A stretch of 64,000 nucleotides of DNA from positions 124,001-188,000 of the forward strand of contig MU863939.1 of NCBI GenBank assembly GCA_033296885.1. Direction: 5' to 3'. The DNA is from Triangularia verruculosa (taxonomy: Eukaryota; Ascomycota; Sordariomycetes; Sordariales; Podosporaceae). Below the pieces are notes generated by a model. That model had not been told where the DNA came from. It saw only the letters and a program-made list of their open reading frames with translations, and did not search any database. Below, piece after piece: positions 52,285 through 63,025 of the stretch (position 1 is its first letter; the number at the start of each line of letters is the position of its first letter). Position numbers and translations under genes: made by a program.

Positions 52285-55200
52285 CTACTCTCCCCTCCTT
52301 CGCAAGAACAGCCCTATAAGCGCCGTCTGCTTCTCCTCCAATGACTTACGATCCTTGACCTTGCCCAACGGCGGACCCCGACAGACCAAGCCACCAAACA
52401 CCTCTGCAAACTTCTTCTCTTTTGCTCTCCTCCTGTTGAGAGCCACAACTGCTTGGATACCGGGACCAGTTGAACGACGGAAACTGAGCGACTTCCGACC
52501 CAGTGCTGCAAGAACTGGGCGAGATGCTCCCTCGCTGTCCTTGATGGCTTCCAAGTCAGCCTTGGTGAGAGGTGCTAACTCAGCAGCTATCCTCGCGAGC
52601 GTGGTGGTCAAGAATACAAAGCAAATATTGTGATTGGGAACAGCCGCAAGTATGTCGAGAATGGTAGTCTTGTCATCTTCCACCGTGGGGCTGTCGACTG
52701 CTGTCGCAACTGATTGTGTCAGAGATGGGAGGGCGGCCTGTTCGATCCGGTTCCAGAGAGGTGTGGTGATGATGCCGTCAATGAGCCCTGCCAGAAAAAG
52801 CAAGAAGGCTTCGCAAACAGCTTCGAGACGTTGTATTGAAGATACTTCGGGGGCGAATGCTGAGAGGATCCGCTCGTCTCGGTCTAGGGCATCAATGACG
52901 TTGATGACCTCCGTAGTCCGGGCGTTTTTGTCGGCAGCGGCCCAGGTAGCTTCCTCAAAAGGCCACCCAGGAGCGGTAGGGACCTCGCAGTCATCCAACA
53001 TTTGCGCATCGGCGAGGGCCCTTTCGGCCAGTGTTTCGGTGGCCTCTGTAAGCTCGAACAATTCCTTCGGAGCAGCATGATGTGCCGGTAAGTCGTATGG
53101 AATTGTGCTAAGCTTCCCATTCTTCTTGGCCAGAGTTGCGCAGAACTCTCTGATACCTCCGTTTCTAACCCGTATCAACTCCTCGACGGAGCGGCCGATG
53201 CATGTTGGTGCCCAGTCACCATGAACAGGGATAAAGTGGTCTCTACCATCCATCACACGCAATACCAAAACTTCATCCAAGGTTGCTTTGCCCTCGTTAA
53301 GCATACGAGCCTGGCGGACATCGTCAATAAGAGCCTCCAGGTGTGCATTGACAGTTTCTCCAGGCTCCAGAGTAACCTTCTTCCCAAGGTCAACTGGCTC
53401 TGAGCCGTCGTCACTTTCCTCGGGCCGGACAAAGGATGTTGTAAGCCATGAGAAATTCGACTCCATGTCCGGGTCTTCGGTGGTAGGCCTTTCGACAAAG
53501 GCAAATGTTGCCGGAACGCTACCGGTGTTGGCCAACGTAAGTGAAGATGTCATCTTCTCTAGGAATCTCACACGCCCGAAGTCTATTGCCAGTTCAGACC
53601 TATCCGCAACGTCAGATTCGCTACGTGGACGCGAGCCTTGATAGTCGACGACAATGGTGACAACAGGTCGTCCCTCGTTCTCCGCCCTGTCGAGCTCACG
53701 GGCCACTTCGGCATGGACCTTGGCTTTGAGATCGGGCACTATGGCATCGTAGTCTAGGGTAAAGATCGTGCTAATGGGCTTATGGTCCGACGAGGTGATC
53801 CGCTGATGTGAGGTGTACAGGTCGAGCCGTAACTGTTCACCCAACTCTTCATCCTGTTCCTCGCCATCATCATTCTCATCGTACGCGTCGTATGGGGACG
53901 CCGAGGAACTTGGGTGGTCGTCACCATCGTTATCCGGATCATATGAAAAGAGAACCTGATCATCATCCCCAGCATTCTCCATGCCCTGTGCCTTCATCTC
54001 TTCGTCCCTCTTCCTCGATTCCTCCTCCTCCTGAATCTTCTTCTCAAAAGCTTCCTTGTCCTTGCGCGTCCGATAGAGGACACGGTCGCACCAACTTGGG
54101 GGCCGTTGCTTTTCGCTAGAGTCGAAGAGGGCGACCGTGCCGACGTCATACTTATAGGATGGTAGGAACGTGATCGGACCCTCCCGCCAGCCTTCATGAA
54201 AAACCTTGCGGTCCTTCATCAGCCGTCTGAGCTGATCATGGGGTAGTAGGGAAGTAAGTGTCGTTTGAAGTGATGCTGGATCCTCACTTGGATCCAGTGG
54301 GAACTCGTCAGGATCGGGAAGGTCGAAGGAGTCATCGTCGGCACCGTTATCTGCCGATTTGTTGGACTCCTGCTCGAGAGGCTTCTTTCCAGCTGCAGTC
54401 GCCTGGTCCTCGTCTTTCGCATCATCACTACTGTCGGATAACCTCTGCACAACCACACCTTCGCCCTCAAGAGAGTCCTCGCGGCGTAGGCTTTTCTTGG
54501 ACAGATCGTATTGACCTTGGGTATGCAACATCAACAGGCGACGAATATCGTCACCAGGTAGACGATCCAATCGGGAGTTCAGATCCCCAAACCAAAATGC
54601 GAAATCCTCATCTCCAATTTGCCCCTTCTCGTCCTCGGTAACGCCACCAACGGTGATAGGTTCGAAGCGCGCATATTGAAGGACCTGTTGGACCTGCCAA
54701 ATACGTCGCTCGACATAAGAGCTCTCAACTCCGCTCGCAAGATGACAGTTGACAAACACCAGATTCGTGGCCTCTCCCAGAACGATGCGCGCGCACACAG
54801 CCCCTTTGTTACCAAGATACCCAAGCGCACCAGTCGCTACACTGGTGGTACTGACATTGCTGACAATAGGGGCAACCTCGGAAGAGGCGTATACCAAGAG
54901 CAGCATGCCCGCAAGCTGTTCGGTCGCAATCAGCTGGTATTCATCTGGCAAGCCAGCCTTCAAAGCCGCCTTCCACTTGTCTGTTGCTGTGGTGTCCGGC
55001 GCATAGATCCATGTCATGTACTGAGAGGGCGCTGTAAGCTCATTGATCTCCTGGAGCCCCAGAACATAGAGGTCAATCTTTTCCTGGTCGTTGCCATTCT
55101 TGGAGCTCTTCTTGGTTTCTGTTTGTGTAGCATCCAGCCCCTCGCCGTCGACAAACCACCTAGCCAGGTCCTTATCCGTGCCTGGGCATGCAGCGACATT

Positions 55201-55362
55201 CCATGTTCCGATCTTGATGCGTATGCATCGCCGACGTGTGTATTCTGACCTGCGGGCGTATACGGCTCTCGAAAGGGACTGCGGGTTGGTAGAAGTCAGG
55301 TCGACAGGTTCCGATGTCGTGGAGTGAGTACGGCCGGCTGGCTCGGCATCCGAGGACTCCAT
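52285..55362 (-). CDS. OCRL/INPP5B-type inositol polyphosphate 5-phosphatase
   Basis: A single frame of 1,025 residues. The catalytic domain starts near 50 (G-T-W-N-V-A-A), with L-Q-E-I near 101, N-C-H-L-A-S-G, W-F-G-D-L-N-S-R-L-D near 257 and P-S-W-C-D-R-V-L near 425; these are the metal- and phosphate-binding signatures of the family, which removes the 5-phosphate of PI(4,5)P2 and related lipids. Between them lies an acidic insertion (about 300-370). A second acidic loop precedes an S-S-D-H-K-P-I segment. An ASH domain follows (L-T-L-A-N-T-G-S-V-P-A-T-F-A-F), then a RhoGAP-like helical region near 800-970 (L-F-L-A-G-L-I-D-G-I-I). The order 5-phosphatase, ASH, RhoGAP-like is that of OCRL and INPP5B, which act on endosomes and Golgi. 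Confidence 0.92.
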   Translation of the reverse strand: MESSDAEPAGRTHSTTSEPVDLTSTNPQSLSRAVYARRSEYTRRRCIRIKIGTWNVAACPGTDKDLARWFVDGEGLDATQTETKKSSKNGNDQEKIDLYVLGLQEINELTAPSQYMTWIYAPDTTATDKWKAALKAGLPDEYQLIATEQLAGMLLLVYASSEVAPIVSNVSTTSVATGALGYLGNKGAVCARIVLGEATNLVFVNCHLASGVESSYVERRIWQVQQVLQYARFEPITVGGVTEDEKGQIGDEDFAFWFGDLNSRLDRLPGDDIRRLLMLHTQGQYDLSKKSLRREDSLEGEGVVVQRLSDSSDDAKDEDQATAAGKKPLEQESNKSADNGADDDSFDLPDPDEFPLDPSEDPASLQTTLTSLLPHDQLRRLMKDRKVFHEGWREGPITFLPSYKYDVGTVALFDSSEKQRPPSWCDRVLYRTRKDKEAFEKKIQEEEESRKRDEEMKAQGMENAGDDDQVLFSYDPDNDGDDHPSSSASPYDAYDENDDGEEQDEELGEQLRLDLYTSHQRITSSDHKPISTIFTLDYDAIVPDLKAKVHAEVARELDRAENEGRPVVTIVVDYQGSRPRSESDVADRSELAIDFGRVRFLEKMTSSLTLANTGSVPATFAFVERPTTEDPDMESNFSWLTTSFVRPEESDDGSEPVDLGKKVTLEPGETVNAHLEALIDDVRQARMLNEGKATLDEVLVLRVMDGRDHFIPVHGDWAPTCIGRSVEELIRVRNGGIREFCATLAKKNGKLSTIPYDLPAHHAAPKELFELTEATETLAERALADAQMLDDCEVPTAPGWPFEEATWAAADKNARTTEVINVIDALDRDERILSAFAPEVSSIQRLEAVCEAFLLFLAGLIDGIITTPLWNRIEQAALPSLTQSVATAVDSPTVEDDKTTILDILAAVPNHNICFVFLTTTLARIAAELAPLTKADLEAIKDSEGASRPVLAALGRKSLSFRRSTGPGIQAVVALNRRRAKEKKFAEVFGGLVCRGPPLGKVKDRKSLEEKQTALIGLFLRRRGE

Positions 55363-56197
55363 CGAAGAGGGTAAGAGGTGTCGGCGGGTCGGTTTCGCGG
55401 TTTGAATGAAGGAATAGAAGATGCTCTCGGGGATTTATCCACTGTCTTGTTGCCGAATCGTAAGATGGCTCTGGCAGGCGGTGCCGTGTCTGGCTCACGC
55501 ATCGAGATTAGGTATCGGGGGTCTCTAATGACAACCAGGGATCGAATGCGGGGTGGTTATATATACAGGCGACGTGGAGGAGCACAAGATACCCCAAGCC
55601 AGCAACGAAACACAATGCTTATCGGCGCATGATGCAGATTTCAGAGAATAGTGTATTGTCGCAAGGGAAGCTGTCCGTGGGCGAGAATCGTCAAGGTACT
55701 TTAGGTAACGTGGAATGAAAGACAACACAAGGGTCAAAGGCAGCTCCATGCAGTTCGGGGACACTTCTCCATCAAACAGTGGGGGAGTGACGCAGCCCCG
55801 CAGCAAGTCAGACAGACGGTGAAGCACAAACCCCAACCCTGGAAGGGGATTACGCTGCCAAGAGCCCCACAGCGGGGATGCGAGCTCCAGCCTTGGGCAA
55901 CCGCGACACCGAGCGAGCACCGACCTGCCCAGCATATCATCGCCAACCTGACGTCTTGCTCTTTGCGACCGCCGATTTGCCTGTTGGTGTCGGTTACCAT
56001 ACCTAGTGTACTGTATAAATCGACACAGTTACTCCTTCCCCGTTGTCCCGACTACCGCGTGATTGTTTGCGACCAGCCTTCGTCCGATCGTGGCCTCCGC
56101 CGTCCGATCCTGTACGCTCCCGAGCCCCGCGGTGGCACCTGCATCCGAATCACTCCCTTCGAGCCTGTACGAATAATCGGGGTTTCAGTTTCTCAAA
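55363..56197. other. Divergent promoter region of phosphatase and Dcp1 genes
   Basis: A TATATATAC block at 55558 lies upstream of the phosphatase gene. The ORFs here are chance frames. Confidence 0.4.
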
Positions 56198-56932
56198 ATG
56201 AGCAAGGCAACACCTCGAAAGGCGCGGCACCGCCAGCACCCAAGCAGCAGTGGTCCTCGCCAGCAAGTCCATGCCTCTGACTACGAATCCGACACCGCGT
56301 ACTACATGGAAAACCGCAATATGGCACCCCAAGCCCCATCCAAAACACGGTCCGATATGGAGGTCAACCTGACTGTTCTCCATCGGTACGATCCTACAAT
56401 AAAATCCGTGCTCGCTATCGCCGCCAACGCTGTGATTTACACCATTGGCGAGGCCTCGGCTGGCTGGGAGAAGCATGGTGTCGAAGGAACGCTGTTTGTC
56501 TGCGAGCAAGAACCCCGTACCGATTACAGTGGTCAGTCTCTGCCACAAAGCTGCATCTTCATTCTCAGCCGCCGGGGCATGAACAACTTTGTCGTCGATC
56601 TCGCAAGGATTAGCAACTGTGAGGTCGTAGAGGAGCTCATTGTCTTTCAGCTGGAGGATGGCTATTCGATCGATAGCAACGAGACGGAAGAAGGCGCACA
56701 GAAGGCAATTGGCATCTGGATGCATGAGGACGATACCCGGCCACGTGCCGCGAATTTCAACACCATCATGGGCGCCTGGCAGGAGGCACGCACTGCTGGA
56801 TCGGCTTATCTGCCTACCGATGACGAAGGCCAGGGCGCGCCCGTTGCCGTAGCCGAAACACCAGCACCGCAGAATGTGGGATTCGCTCCTGGAAGACAGA
56901 TCGATATCAACGATCTGTTTGGGAAGAAGTGA
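56198..56932 (+). CDS. dcp1: Dcp1, mRNA decapping activator
   Basis: A single-exon frame of 244 residues from ATG 56198. The EVH1-like Dcp1 domain spans most of it: N-L-T-V-L-H-R-Y-D-P-T-I, V-I-Y-T-I-G-E-A-S-A-G-W-E-K, V-E-G-T-L-F-V-C, F-I-L-S-R-R-G-M-N-N-F and I-G-I-W-M-H-E-D-D. Dcp1 binds and stimulates the Dcp2 hydrolase in cytoplasmic mRNA decay. The basic, low-complexity N-terminus (about 50 residues) precedes the domain. The C-terminus ends with an I-D-I-N-D-L-F-G-K-K motif. A 292-codon frame on the opposite strand is its shadow. Confidence 0.92.
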   Translation: MSKATPRKARHRQHPSSSGPRQQVHASDYESDTAYYMENRNMAPQAPSKTRSDMEVNLTVLHRYDPTIKSVLAIAANAVIYTIGEASAGWEKHGVEGTLFVCEQEPRTDYSGQSLPQSCIFILSRRGMNNFVVDLARISNCEVVEELIVFQLEDGYSIDSNETEEGAQKAIGIWMHEDDTRPRAANFNTIMGAWQEARTAGSAYLPTDDEGQGAPVAVAETPAPQNVGFAPGRQIDINDLFGKK

Positions 56933-57257
56933 ACAGCACGACATAGTTTTCTGCCTTGGCTTCGGGCCTACGGCGTTGGGGACATCAGGTCTTGTTGTAG
57001 CGATTCGGCGCGGATTATGGAAGCACATGGTTTGGCGTTAATAAGGGCATACGGGTATACAGTACGGGATAGCGATTGTTAATCCGGATACCATATTAGG
57101 CACGGTGTGTATACCGTGCGGACCTTTTTGTTGACACTGTGCCTGCTCCCTGACTTTCCACTCTCGCTGTTCGCCGGTTGTTGCCCGCTTCTCCCAAACA
57201 CCTTCAACACTGCAATTTGATATTGATGTCTGCGGACACGTTTCGGTGGCTCACACG
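56933..57257. other. Intergenic, nothing recognised
   Basis: 3' UTR of dcp1 and promoter of the next gene. Confidence 0.4.
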
Positions 57258-57668
57258 ATGCAGTCCAATTCCGATGATGTGAAAGATGAAAACGCGGAGC
57301 TACTCAAAACCTTTATCCAGAACGAGCTGACCAATATCGACTTGTTTGACAACTGGCTTCAATGGCAACTGGATGAAGGAAACGATACTCACGGTGTGGC
57401 ATCAATAGTTAAAGCTGCACTCACCCGTTTCAAACAGTTACTCGGCTCGCTTTCCCTGGACATGATCGATGTGGACGCGAGATCATGGACAATGCATGTC
57501 GATGCTGGAGCCGAAAGCCATGACCTGGAGGTCACTGTTATTCTACCTGGGCCAGAGGAGGATAGGATCGAGATTACTGCTAAAGACAAGTCAGAACTGG
57601 ACTTTTTGATCGGGGTGCGCCAATGCTTCTCCTGCTTATCGAAGATGATTATTAACACTTCGTCCTAG
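57258..57668 (+). CDS. Hypothetical small acidic protein upstream of Swi5
   Basis: An ORF of about 136 residues from ATG 57258, acidic and helical at the start (D-E-N-A-E-L-L-K-T-F-I-Q) with a strand-like middle (L-E-V-T-V-I-L-P-G-P). It ends 18 bp before the ATG of the Swi5 model on the same strand. I recognise no family. It may be a separate gene on the same transcript. Alternatively it may be the N-terminal part of a longer Swi5 protein: a donor-like GTGCGC at 57616 would join it in frame to the Swi5 exon at 57758. Confidence 0.5.
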   Translation: MQSNSDDVKDENAELLKTFIQNELTNIDLFDNWLQWQLDEGNDTHGVASIVKAALTRFKQLLGSLSLDMIDVDARSWTMHVDAGAESHDLEVTVILPGPEEDRIEITAKDKSELDFLIGVRQCFSCLSKMIINTSS

Positions 57669-57686
57669 GATGATTATCTCGGATAC

Positions 57687-58065
57687 ATGACCAAAATTGT
57701 CAGTTAGCCTGAAACCCAGTGCAACATCAAGCGAAGGAAAGATACTGACTTCAACAGTGGCGCGCTCTTACCCAATCTCTGGACAAGTTAATCGCTTACG
57801 CTCAAAGGTGCAAGGAGCTAAAAGCTGAGGAGGCAGAATTGAGGTATGTCTCCTCAGGTACTGTTTCGCGTTGCAGACCTTCAAAGCTAACGTCCGCAGT
57901 CACCCAGCGGAAACTACAGTGCAGAAACACATCGATCTCCTCAAGGAGTATAACGACATGAAAGACATTGGACAGCAGCTCATCGGCCTTATCGCAGAGA
58001 ACCAGGGTGTTCAAATTGGGAAGTTGTACGAGAACGGAGATTACGGGGTCACGGTGGACGACTGA
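57687..58065 (+). CDS. swi5: Swi5, recombination mediator
   Basis: Exons 57687-57698, 57758-57843 and 57900-58065 (introns 59 and 56 bp) give 87 residues, close to the length of Schizosaccharomyces Swi5. The Swi5 domain is evident: L-T-Q-S-L-D-K-L-I-A then V-Q-K-H-I-D-L-L-K-E-Y-N-D-M-K-D-I-G-Q and L-I-G-L-I-A-E-N-Q-G. Swi5 partners Sfr1 to stabilise Rad51 and Dmc1 filaments in homologous recombination. The first exon has only four codons (M-T-K-I), so the start is the weak point of the model; fusion to the preceding ORF is the alternative. Confidence 0.78.
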
Positions 58066-58138
58066 ACCGCACGGCTCCACGCAGACCAACATGACAGTCT
58101 CTCTTAATTATTGACCTCGGCTACCTATCAACTCTATC

Positions 58139-58657
58139 TCATGTGCAGGCCACGAAAGCGTTGCCGCTGGCACCGGTGTGGGTGATCAACTTGTCGAACG
58201 CTCCATTGCTGTCAAAGATGACTCTGTCTGGGCCTGGAGATCCACCATTGTAGACGGCATATGTCTTCATGATGGGATATTCATACCATGGTGCCGGTGT
58301 GGGGAAGTTGAAGCCTTCGTAGTTGTTGTAGCGGTGGGGATAGCTGTCTGAGGCCTGGTTAATATTGACAGCTCCACGAATCAGGAAAGGAGACTGACTG
58401 ATGTTTTGACCGGCAAGCCGAAGTTGGTGGCCCTTGTTGCGAGCAGCAGTGATATGTGAGGTCTGGTAGCAAACGGTGCCGCAGGTATAGGCGCAGGCTC
58501 TCTCCTGGAGCGCAGGAGCGGCCTCTACGTCGGTTGAGACCGGTGCCGCGGACACGGCGACCACCGAGAGGAGGGTAACGAGGGCGGGGAGAAACTGATC
58601 TGGTCAGTCACGAGATAAAGAAGGTTCTGCTGCTGTCTAACGACTTACCTGGACCAT
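58139..58657 (-). CDS. Secreted guanyl-specific ribonuclease (T1/N1 family)
   Basis: Exons 58657-58649 (three codons, M-V-Q) and 58594-58139, separated by a 54-bp intron, give 154 residues. The signal peptide runs through the join (F-L-P-A-L-V-T-L-L-S-V-V-A-V-S-A-A-P) and a short pro-segment follows. The mature enzyme shows the family's residues: Y-P-H-R-Y-N-N-Y-E-G-F (catalytic His and Glu), G-P-D-R-V-I-F (Arg) and T-H-T-G-A-S (second His). Cys pairs C-A-Y-T-C-G and C-T at the end fit the known disulphides. The enzyme cleaves RNA after guanosine outside the cell, for nutrition or competition. Confidence 0.92.
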
Positions 58658-59639
58658 TTTGACCGCTATACTATGTACAAGATGGAGCTCGGGGGAAGGG
58701 ATACACCAACATCCAGAGCACTGGAAAGACGGCGGTCTTTATATCCATCTTCATTCAGAACACTGATCATGTTGCACCACCACAACAATGCCAACCAAAC
58801 TCCATCTGGAAGGTTGTATGTGCACCTCCCTCGCAATCCACTGCCGATCTTCCCCATGACACTCCCTGCACCCCATTCGATAACGTCTGGCAATCTCACC
58901 TCATCTCTTGGGATGGGAAAAGCCTCAACCGGGCTTTACCACGTGCCCAATCGTCCTCCATGACTACCCACATTCCCAAACACGTAAAACCCCATCCCTC
59001 GGTGAAGCATTACGGCAAGTCGTTTCAAACATCACCAATTAACACGCGCAATAGGCTTCTGTCTTGATTGGCCCACTTCCAAAAGTTTACCCTAACCCCC
59101 TCTTTTGGAACTCGCTCCCGCATGCAAGCCATGCAAGGAAAGTCCCTAGCGCCGGCAGATCTGCAGTGACATCACGCCCAACCGACGAATCACCTTGGCA
59201 AACCACCTCAGGTGGGTTGCAAACTCCTGACAATAAAGACAGGAGACACGTAGAGATGGCAGACGCCTTTTATACTAATGAGGAGGTTGGCCGATGTAAG
59301 TCTTATCGTGATTATCAGCATTTGAGGGGGAGACGTTATCAGCCCGTTGATAATCCCACGTGGGATGTTTGTCGGAGTTCGCCGGGTGCAGAATGGAATG
59401 CTGTCACAGGTTTAGATTCAGACACAGGCACAACGGTATGAGTGATTTCCAGTCAAAGGATTGGTAAGAGAATCTCATTGTTCAAACTTCTTTGTCTCTC
59501 GTCCGTTGAAGCCAGCAACGGCACGGCTAGGGAACAATGCTACAACCCTCCGCAACTACGGCTTACCTTTTTGACCCCCTTCTATCTGACTTACGTACCT
59601 ACCTACCAGAGGGATGTTACTAACTCACCCTTTGATGCC
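58658..59639. other. Intergenic, no clear gene
   Basis: A plus-strand frame of 125 codons (59064-59441) has no motif. An ACCTACCTACC run lies at 59597. It contains the ribonuclease promoter. Confidence 0.4.
58737..58744 (-). promoter_or_regulatory. TATA box of the ribonuclease gene
   Basis: On the minus strand ATATAAAG lies 80 bp before the ATG at 58657. Confidence 0.5.
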
Positions 59640-60158
59640 CTAAAACCGAAAGACAATCGTATCAGTCGGCGTCAAGGCCATATCCTCGGGCTCAATCTCT
59701 CCCTCGACAATCAAAATGCCCCTCGATTGAGCTGTCTCGGGCAGAGCAGCAGACTGCGTAGGAGTCAGCAGGTATTCCTCCTCATCGTCGCTTTGAGCAC
59801 CGTTCCTGATCCCAGTCAAATCCAGCTCCTCGTATTCGAGGGAAAGCTCGGTAGGTTCGATCCCCTCGGTGTTGTTGATGTACTCGGCCTCTTGGATCAA
59901 GTCGATGGTCTCATCGCGCAGCTCCTCGATGAAGTCCTCGTCAACTTCACACTGGGTGTACTCGGTGGGGAGGGCAGAGTTTGAAATGCAGTAGGGACAC
60001 TCAAGGGAGAAGATGTTGGATCTGACGGTCTCGAGAAAGTCTGGGGCGGTGGGGAAGCCGCAGTTGAGTTGGCAGGGGATGAGGATGGGGACAGAGAGCG
60101 AGAAGAGGGGATGAGCGGGCTGGTGGCAGCCGGTTTGGGATCGGTGGATCTGACACAT
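59640..60158 (-). CDS. Cys-rich small fungal protein of unknown function
   Basis: The frame is open from 60272, but the start M-C-Q-I-H-R-S-Q-T-G-C at 60158 fits a common pattern of small fungal proteins that begin M-C-x and carry Cys/His in the first 75 residues, here C-x8-C-H, I-P-C-Q-L-N-C-G and L-E-C-P-Y-C. This suggests zinc binding. The rest (about 90 residues) is acidic, with many Asp/Glu and Thr. The product has 172 residues. No named family is known to me. A nuclear or regulatory role would be speculation. Confidence 0.6.
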   Translation of the reverse strand: MCQIHRSQTGCHQPAHPLFSLSVPILIPCQLNCGFPTAPDFLETVRSNIFSLECPYCISNSALPTEYTQCEVDEDFIEELRDETIDLIQEAEYINNTEGIEPTELSLEYEELDLTGIRNGAQSDDEEEYLLTPTQSAALPETAQSRGILIVEGEIEPEDMALTPTDTIVFRF

Positions 60159-60983
60159 TGTGAGGGTTGGAATATCAGGAGTGGATGACAGGATGTTAGT
60201 AGCGTGTCTAGGTGAGTCGTGGTGACTTCCGGTTGGTGAGTGATAGATCAGGTAGATTGGTGGTTTTCTCACTGTTGGTGGGGATTGGTATGCAGAACGG
60301 GCGATGACGGTTGGGTTTATATCGTTGAAGGTAAGTGGTCTACTGTCAAAGACATGGTGTCCACCAGGTCACACTGGCTTTGTTGCCATTTGTTCAAGGG
60401 TTCTGAATGAAAAGTGCAGTTCAGCACCCGTCGAGAAAGAATGGTATTGTAATTCTGGTGAAAGCCACACGTGCACAAAGGTCACTCAAAGACCAACAAC
60501 GGTAAAAATAGAATCAAAACCTGTGGCGCGATGTCGTGTTGAATGACTAACCGGGTGCTCGCTCCTTTCAGTTAATCGGGCTCGCACCTTCTCAACCGGG
60601 CTCAGAGATGAGATCCCGATTTCTGTTCAGGAGAAGGAACCTCTTTGCAGCTCTGAGGTCAAGACCAGAGCTGCCAAAAGAGGCTTCTGAAACGGAAGCA
60701 ACGCCATGTTTCGAGCTTTGGATCCGCCGTGCCTTCCGCCGCACTTGGACCCAATGTCGTCATATAGAACGTCGTCGGACTGGGTGGAAGTTTTGTTCGT
60801 AGTTTCCTGGTGAGAGACTCACCGGGCCCTTGCATCAGAAGGCCGCACCACTGCAAGATCCAGGTTCTCTAGCATCGGCACTGAGATATTCTTCCTTGGC
60901 TCCCAATACTTACTCTCTTCAACTATCTCATCTGTCTTTACCACGCCGCTGAATCGTTATCTTGGATACTCTTCGGTTCCGCC
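60159..60983. other. Intergenic, nothing recognised
   Basis: Short frames only (60304-60546, 60608-60802). Promoters of the flanking divergent genes lie here. Confidence 0.4.
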
Positions 60984-62134
60984 ATGGATTCTCCAAATAT
61001 GCCCCCTCTTTTGTCTCTGGCGTGTCAAGCTTCAGCCCTCGACAGACAATGTCAACGTGCTATTGAAAACTATCCACCACTTACACAATACGATGATACC
61101 AAGTACTTCCTTCAAACACTCCTACACTATCTCCCACTTTCAGGGCGCATCAACCTCATGTCAGAGATCGCTGAGCATGCCGATGATCCACCAAAGCTAA
61201 GGCAAATACGAAACTTCTTGGTGGATACTGTTCTGCGCCCAGGTGCGTCTGCGATATCCATTCCCTGGCTCGTCTAAGATGCGGACTACTAACACTCTTC
61301 CCAAAACAGCGGTTGGCTTCATTCCAAAAGACCTTCGCCACGCAGCCCCAGTAGCCCCCGAGTTCCAGAATGACATCGCTTCATACCTTTCTACAATCGA
61401 TCGACCGTCTTCTCAACACGACCACGAGAGCCTCAGACAACTGTGCCTGGAACGGGATCAACGCAAATGTCTTCTGACTGGTTTGTACGACGTCACGGGT
61501 TCGACATCGACCGATGATCCGGACCTCCCAAATCACAACTTGAGGCATCTGGAGTGTGCTCACATCCTGCCCTTCCTCTCTCAGGAAGTTGATGATAATA
61601 ACCCTTCTCAAGTAAGTTTAAGAAATACGTGTGTACTGGCTGCCTGGCTGACACGGAATCTGTCCAGGCCCGTGTAAAGGCTATTATATGGTGGGCATAC
61701 CGGCGTTACTTCGACATGAGCGACGTCCATCCGAGCATGTTCAGCGGGCCCGAAAACGCTATCATGGTGGCCAGAGGTGGCTCTCAGATGCTTAGCATCT
61801 ATGGCGTCGCATTTGAACAAGATGTTGCGAACAGGAAGGGAGCACATTCATATAACTGCCGCGTTTTTCCGGCCGCACAGCGATACTCTTATCTCAGGCC
61901 ATTAGCGGTGTCCGTGGTCTCCGGCCCCGGGTCGGAGAGAGACCTGCGAGAGTACCCTGGTCGCGCAGCGATGCCCAAGTCAAGTATTTTGCGCACTCAT
62001 TTCATTCTTGCGACAATCATGAACGTAAGGTCTTTCACAACCGAGTACAGGCCCTGGAATGCATGCTGACAGATGTCTAGAGTTCTCGATTCAAGGGCTG
62101 GTCTACCTGGGTGGAAGAACCTCCAGTAATATAG
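60984..62134 (+). CDS. Fungal HNH-nuclease-domain protein
   Basis: Exons 60984-61242, 61310-61611, 61668-62024 and 62081-62134 (introns 67, 56, 56 bp) give 323 residues. The HNH-like region is L-C-L-E-R-D-Q-R-K-C-L-L-T-G, followed by L-E-C-A-H-I-L-P-F and, across intron 2, I-I-W-W-A-Y-R-R-Y-F, then the G-P-E-N-A-I-M segment. This order is that of a widespread but uncharacterised Pezizomycotina family. The last exon supplies S-S-R-F-K-G-W. Whether these proteins cut DNA is unknown. Without the last splice the frame gives a shorter, atypical end. Confidence 0.82.
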
Positions 62135-63025
62135 TTGGACTCTACTGGCAGCGTTCTATGGCCTATTATTACATATGCTTACCTCATCGAATTAGTTATA
62201 ATTCCAGCGCCCTTCTCTAGTCTGATACTTGACTTTTGTGCAATGACAACGGCTTCTTCACTCTTTCTCGCAGTGGCTGTCGTCGCGTTTAACTCTAACC
62301 CCACGCCGGGGAAGGCAACCTGCCTCTTCTCTACTCCCCGGCTGTTACTTTCATGTCTGGTTATGATACTTGCATCGAACGCTCCCTCCATCGTAACACA
62401 CATTGCACCTTAGCAAAAGAAGCCTTTGCCATCCGCACACCCAGCCCCTCGGGTCTCTGATTATCGACCTACCCTCCAAGTCAAGGAACAGCCCCCTCCG
62501 TTCGCGTGCCCCACGTATGCAACTCTGGGGACAAAATCTTACCTCCGCCGCTAATAACCTTGCCTACCTTGCGCTACCCCAGCCATGATCTCCCCTTACC
62601 AAGACATCCAAATCCCACCAATCGCCACTGGGCAAGACACAAGCATTCTTGGTACCGGCAGTTACCTTGTTTTCTAGCGCGCCTATTAGATTTGACAGAC
62701 GAAAAGGAGCTAACGGCATCCAAAGCCGCTCGGCCAGTAGTGCTAGGGTGGTTATTCACTTGGCATGAATGGTGTGTTTTGAGCTGAGCAGAAATGCTCA
62801 TGAAAAAAATGGGTTTGTATGTCCTGACGCTTTGAAAAGTGTCAAAGTAAGATATCTACAAGAAGTTTTGAAAGAATGCCATGAGAATATTGGAGTCAAT
62901 ATTCTCATGGATGCTATGCACCCCGTTTCCATCTCCCCACCCAGACTCTATCATGCTATTCTCTCCCTCTACCTTGCTACCATCTCACGAGAACCTTGCT
63001 CCAGAAAAGAAGAATAGGAAACTTC
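62135..63025. other. Convergent intergenic region with a perfect hairpin
   Basis: No gene seen. A perfect 14-bp inverted repeat lies at 62879-62910. Short frames on both strands have no motif. Confidence 0.5.
62879..62910. repeat. Perfect 14-bp inverted repeat with 4-nt loop
   Basis: CCATGAGAATATTG (62879-62892), loop GAGT, CAATATTCTCATGG (62897-62910). It lies downstream of the LPMO stop codon by about 120 bp. It could be a transcript-end structure or simply a small palindrome. Confidence 0.8.

Noticed and set aside
56150..57028. 292-codon minus-strand ORF
   Set aside because: It mirrors the dcp1 gene, which has clear family motifs on the plus strand; the minus frame has none.
59064..59441. 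125-codon plus-strand ORF
   Set aside because: No recognisable domain and a non-ATG or weak start; treated as intergenic.
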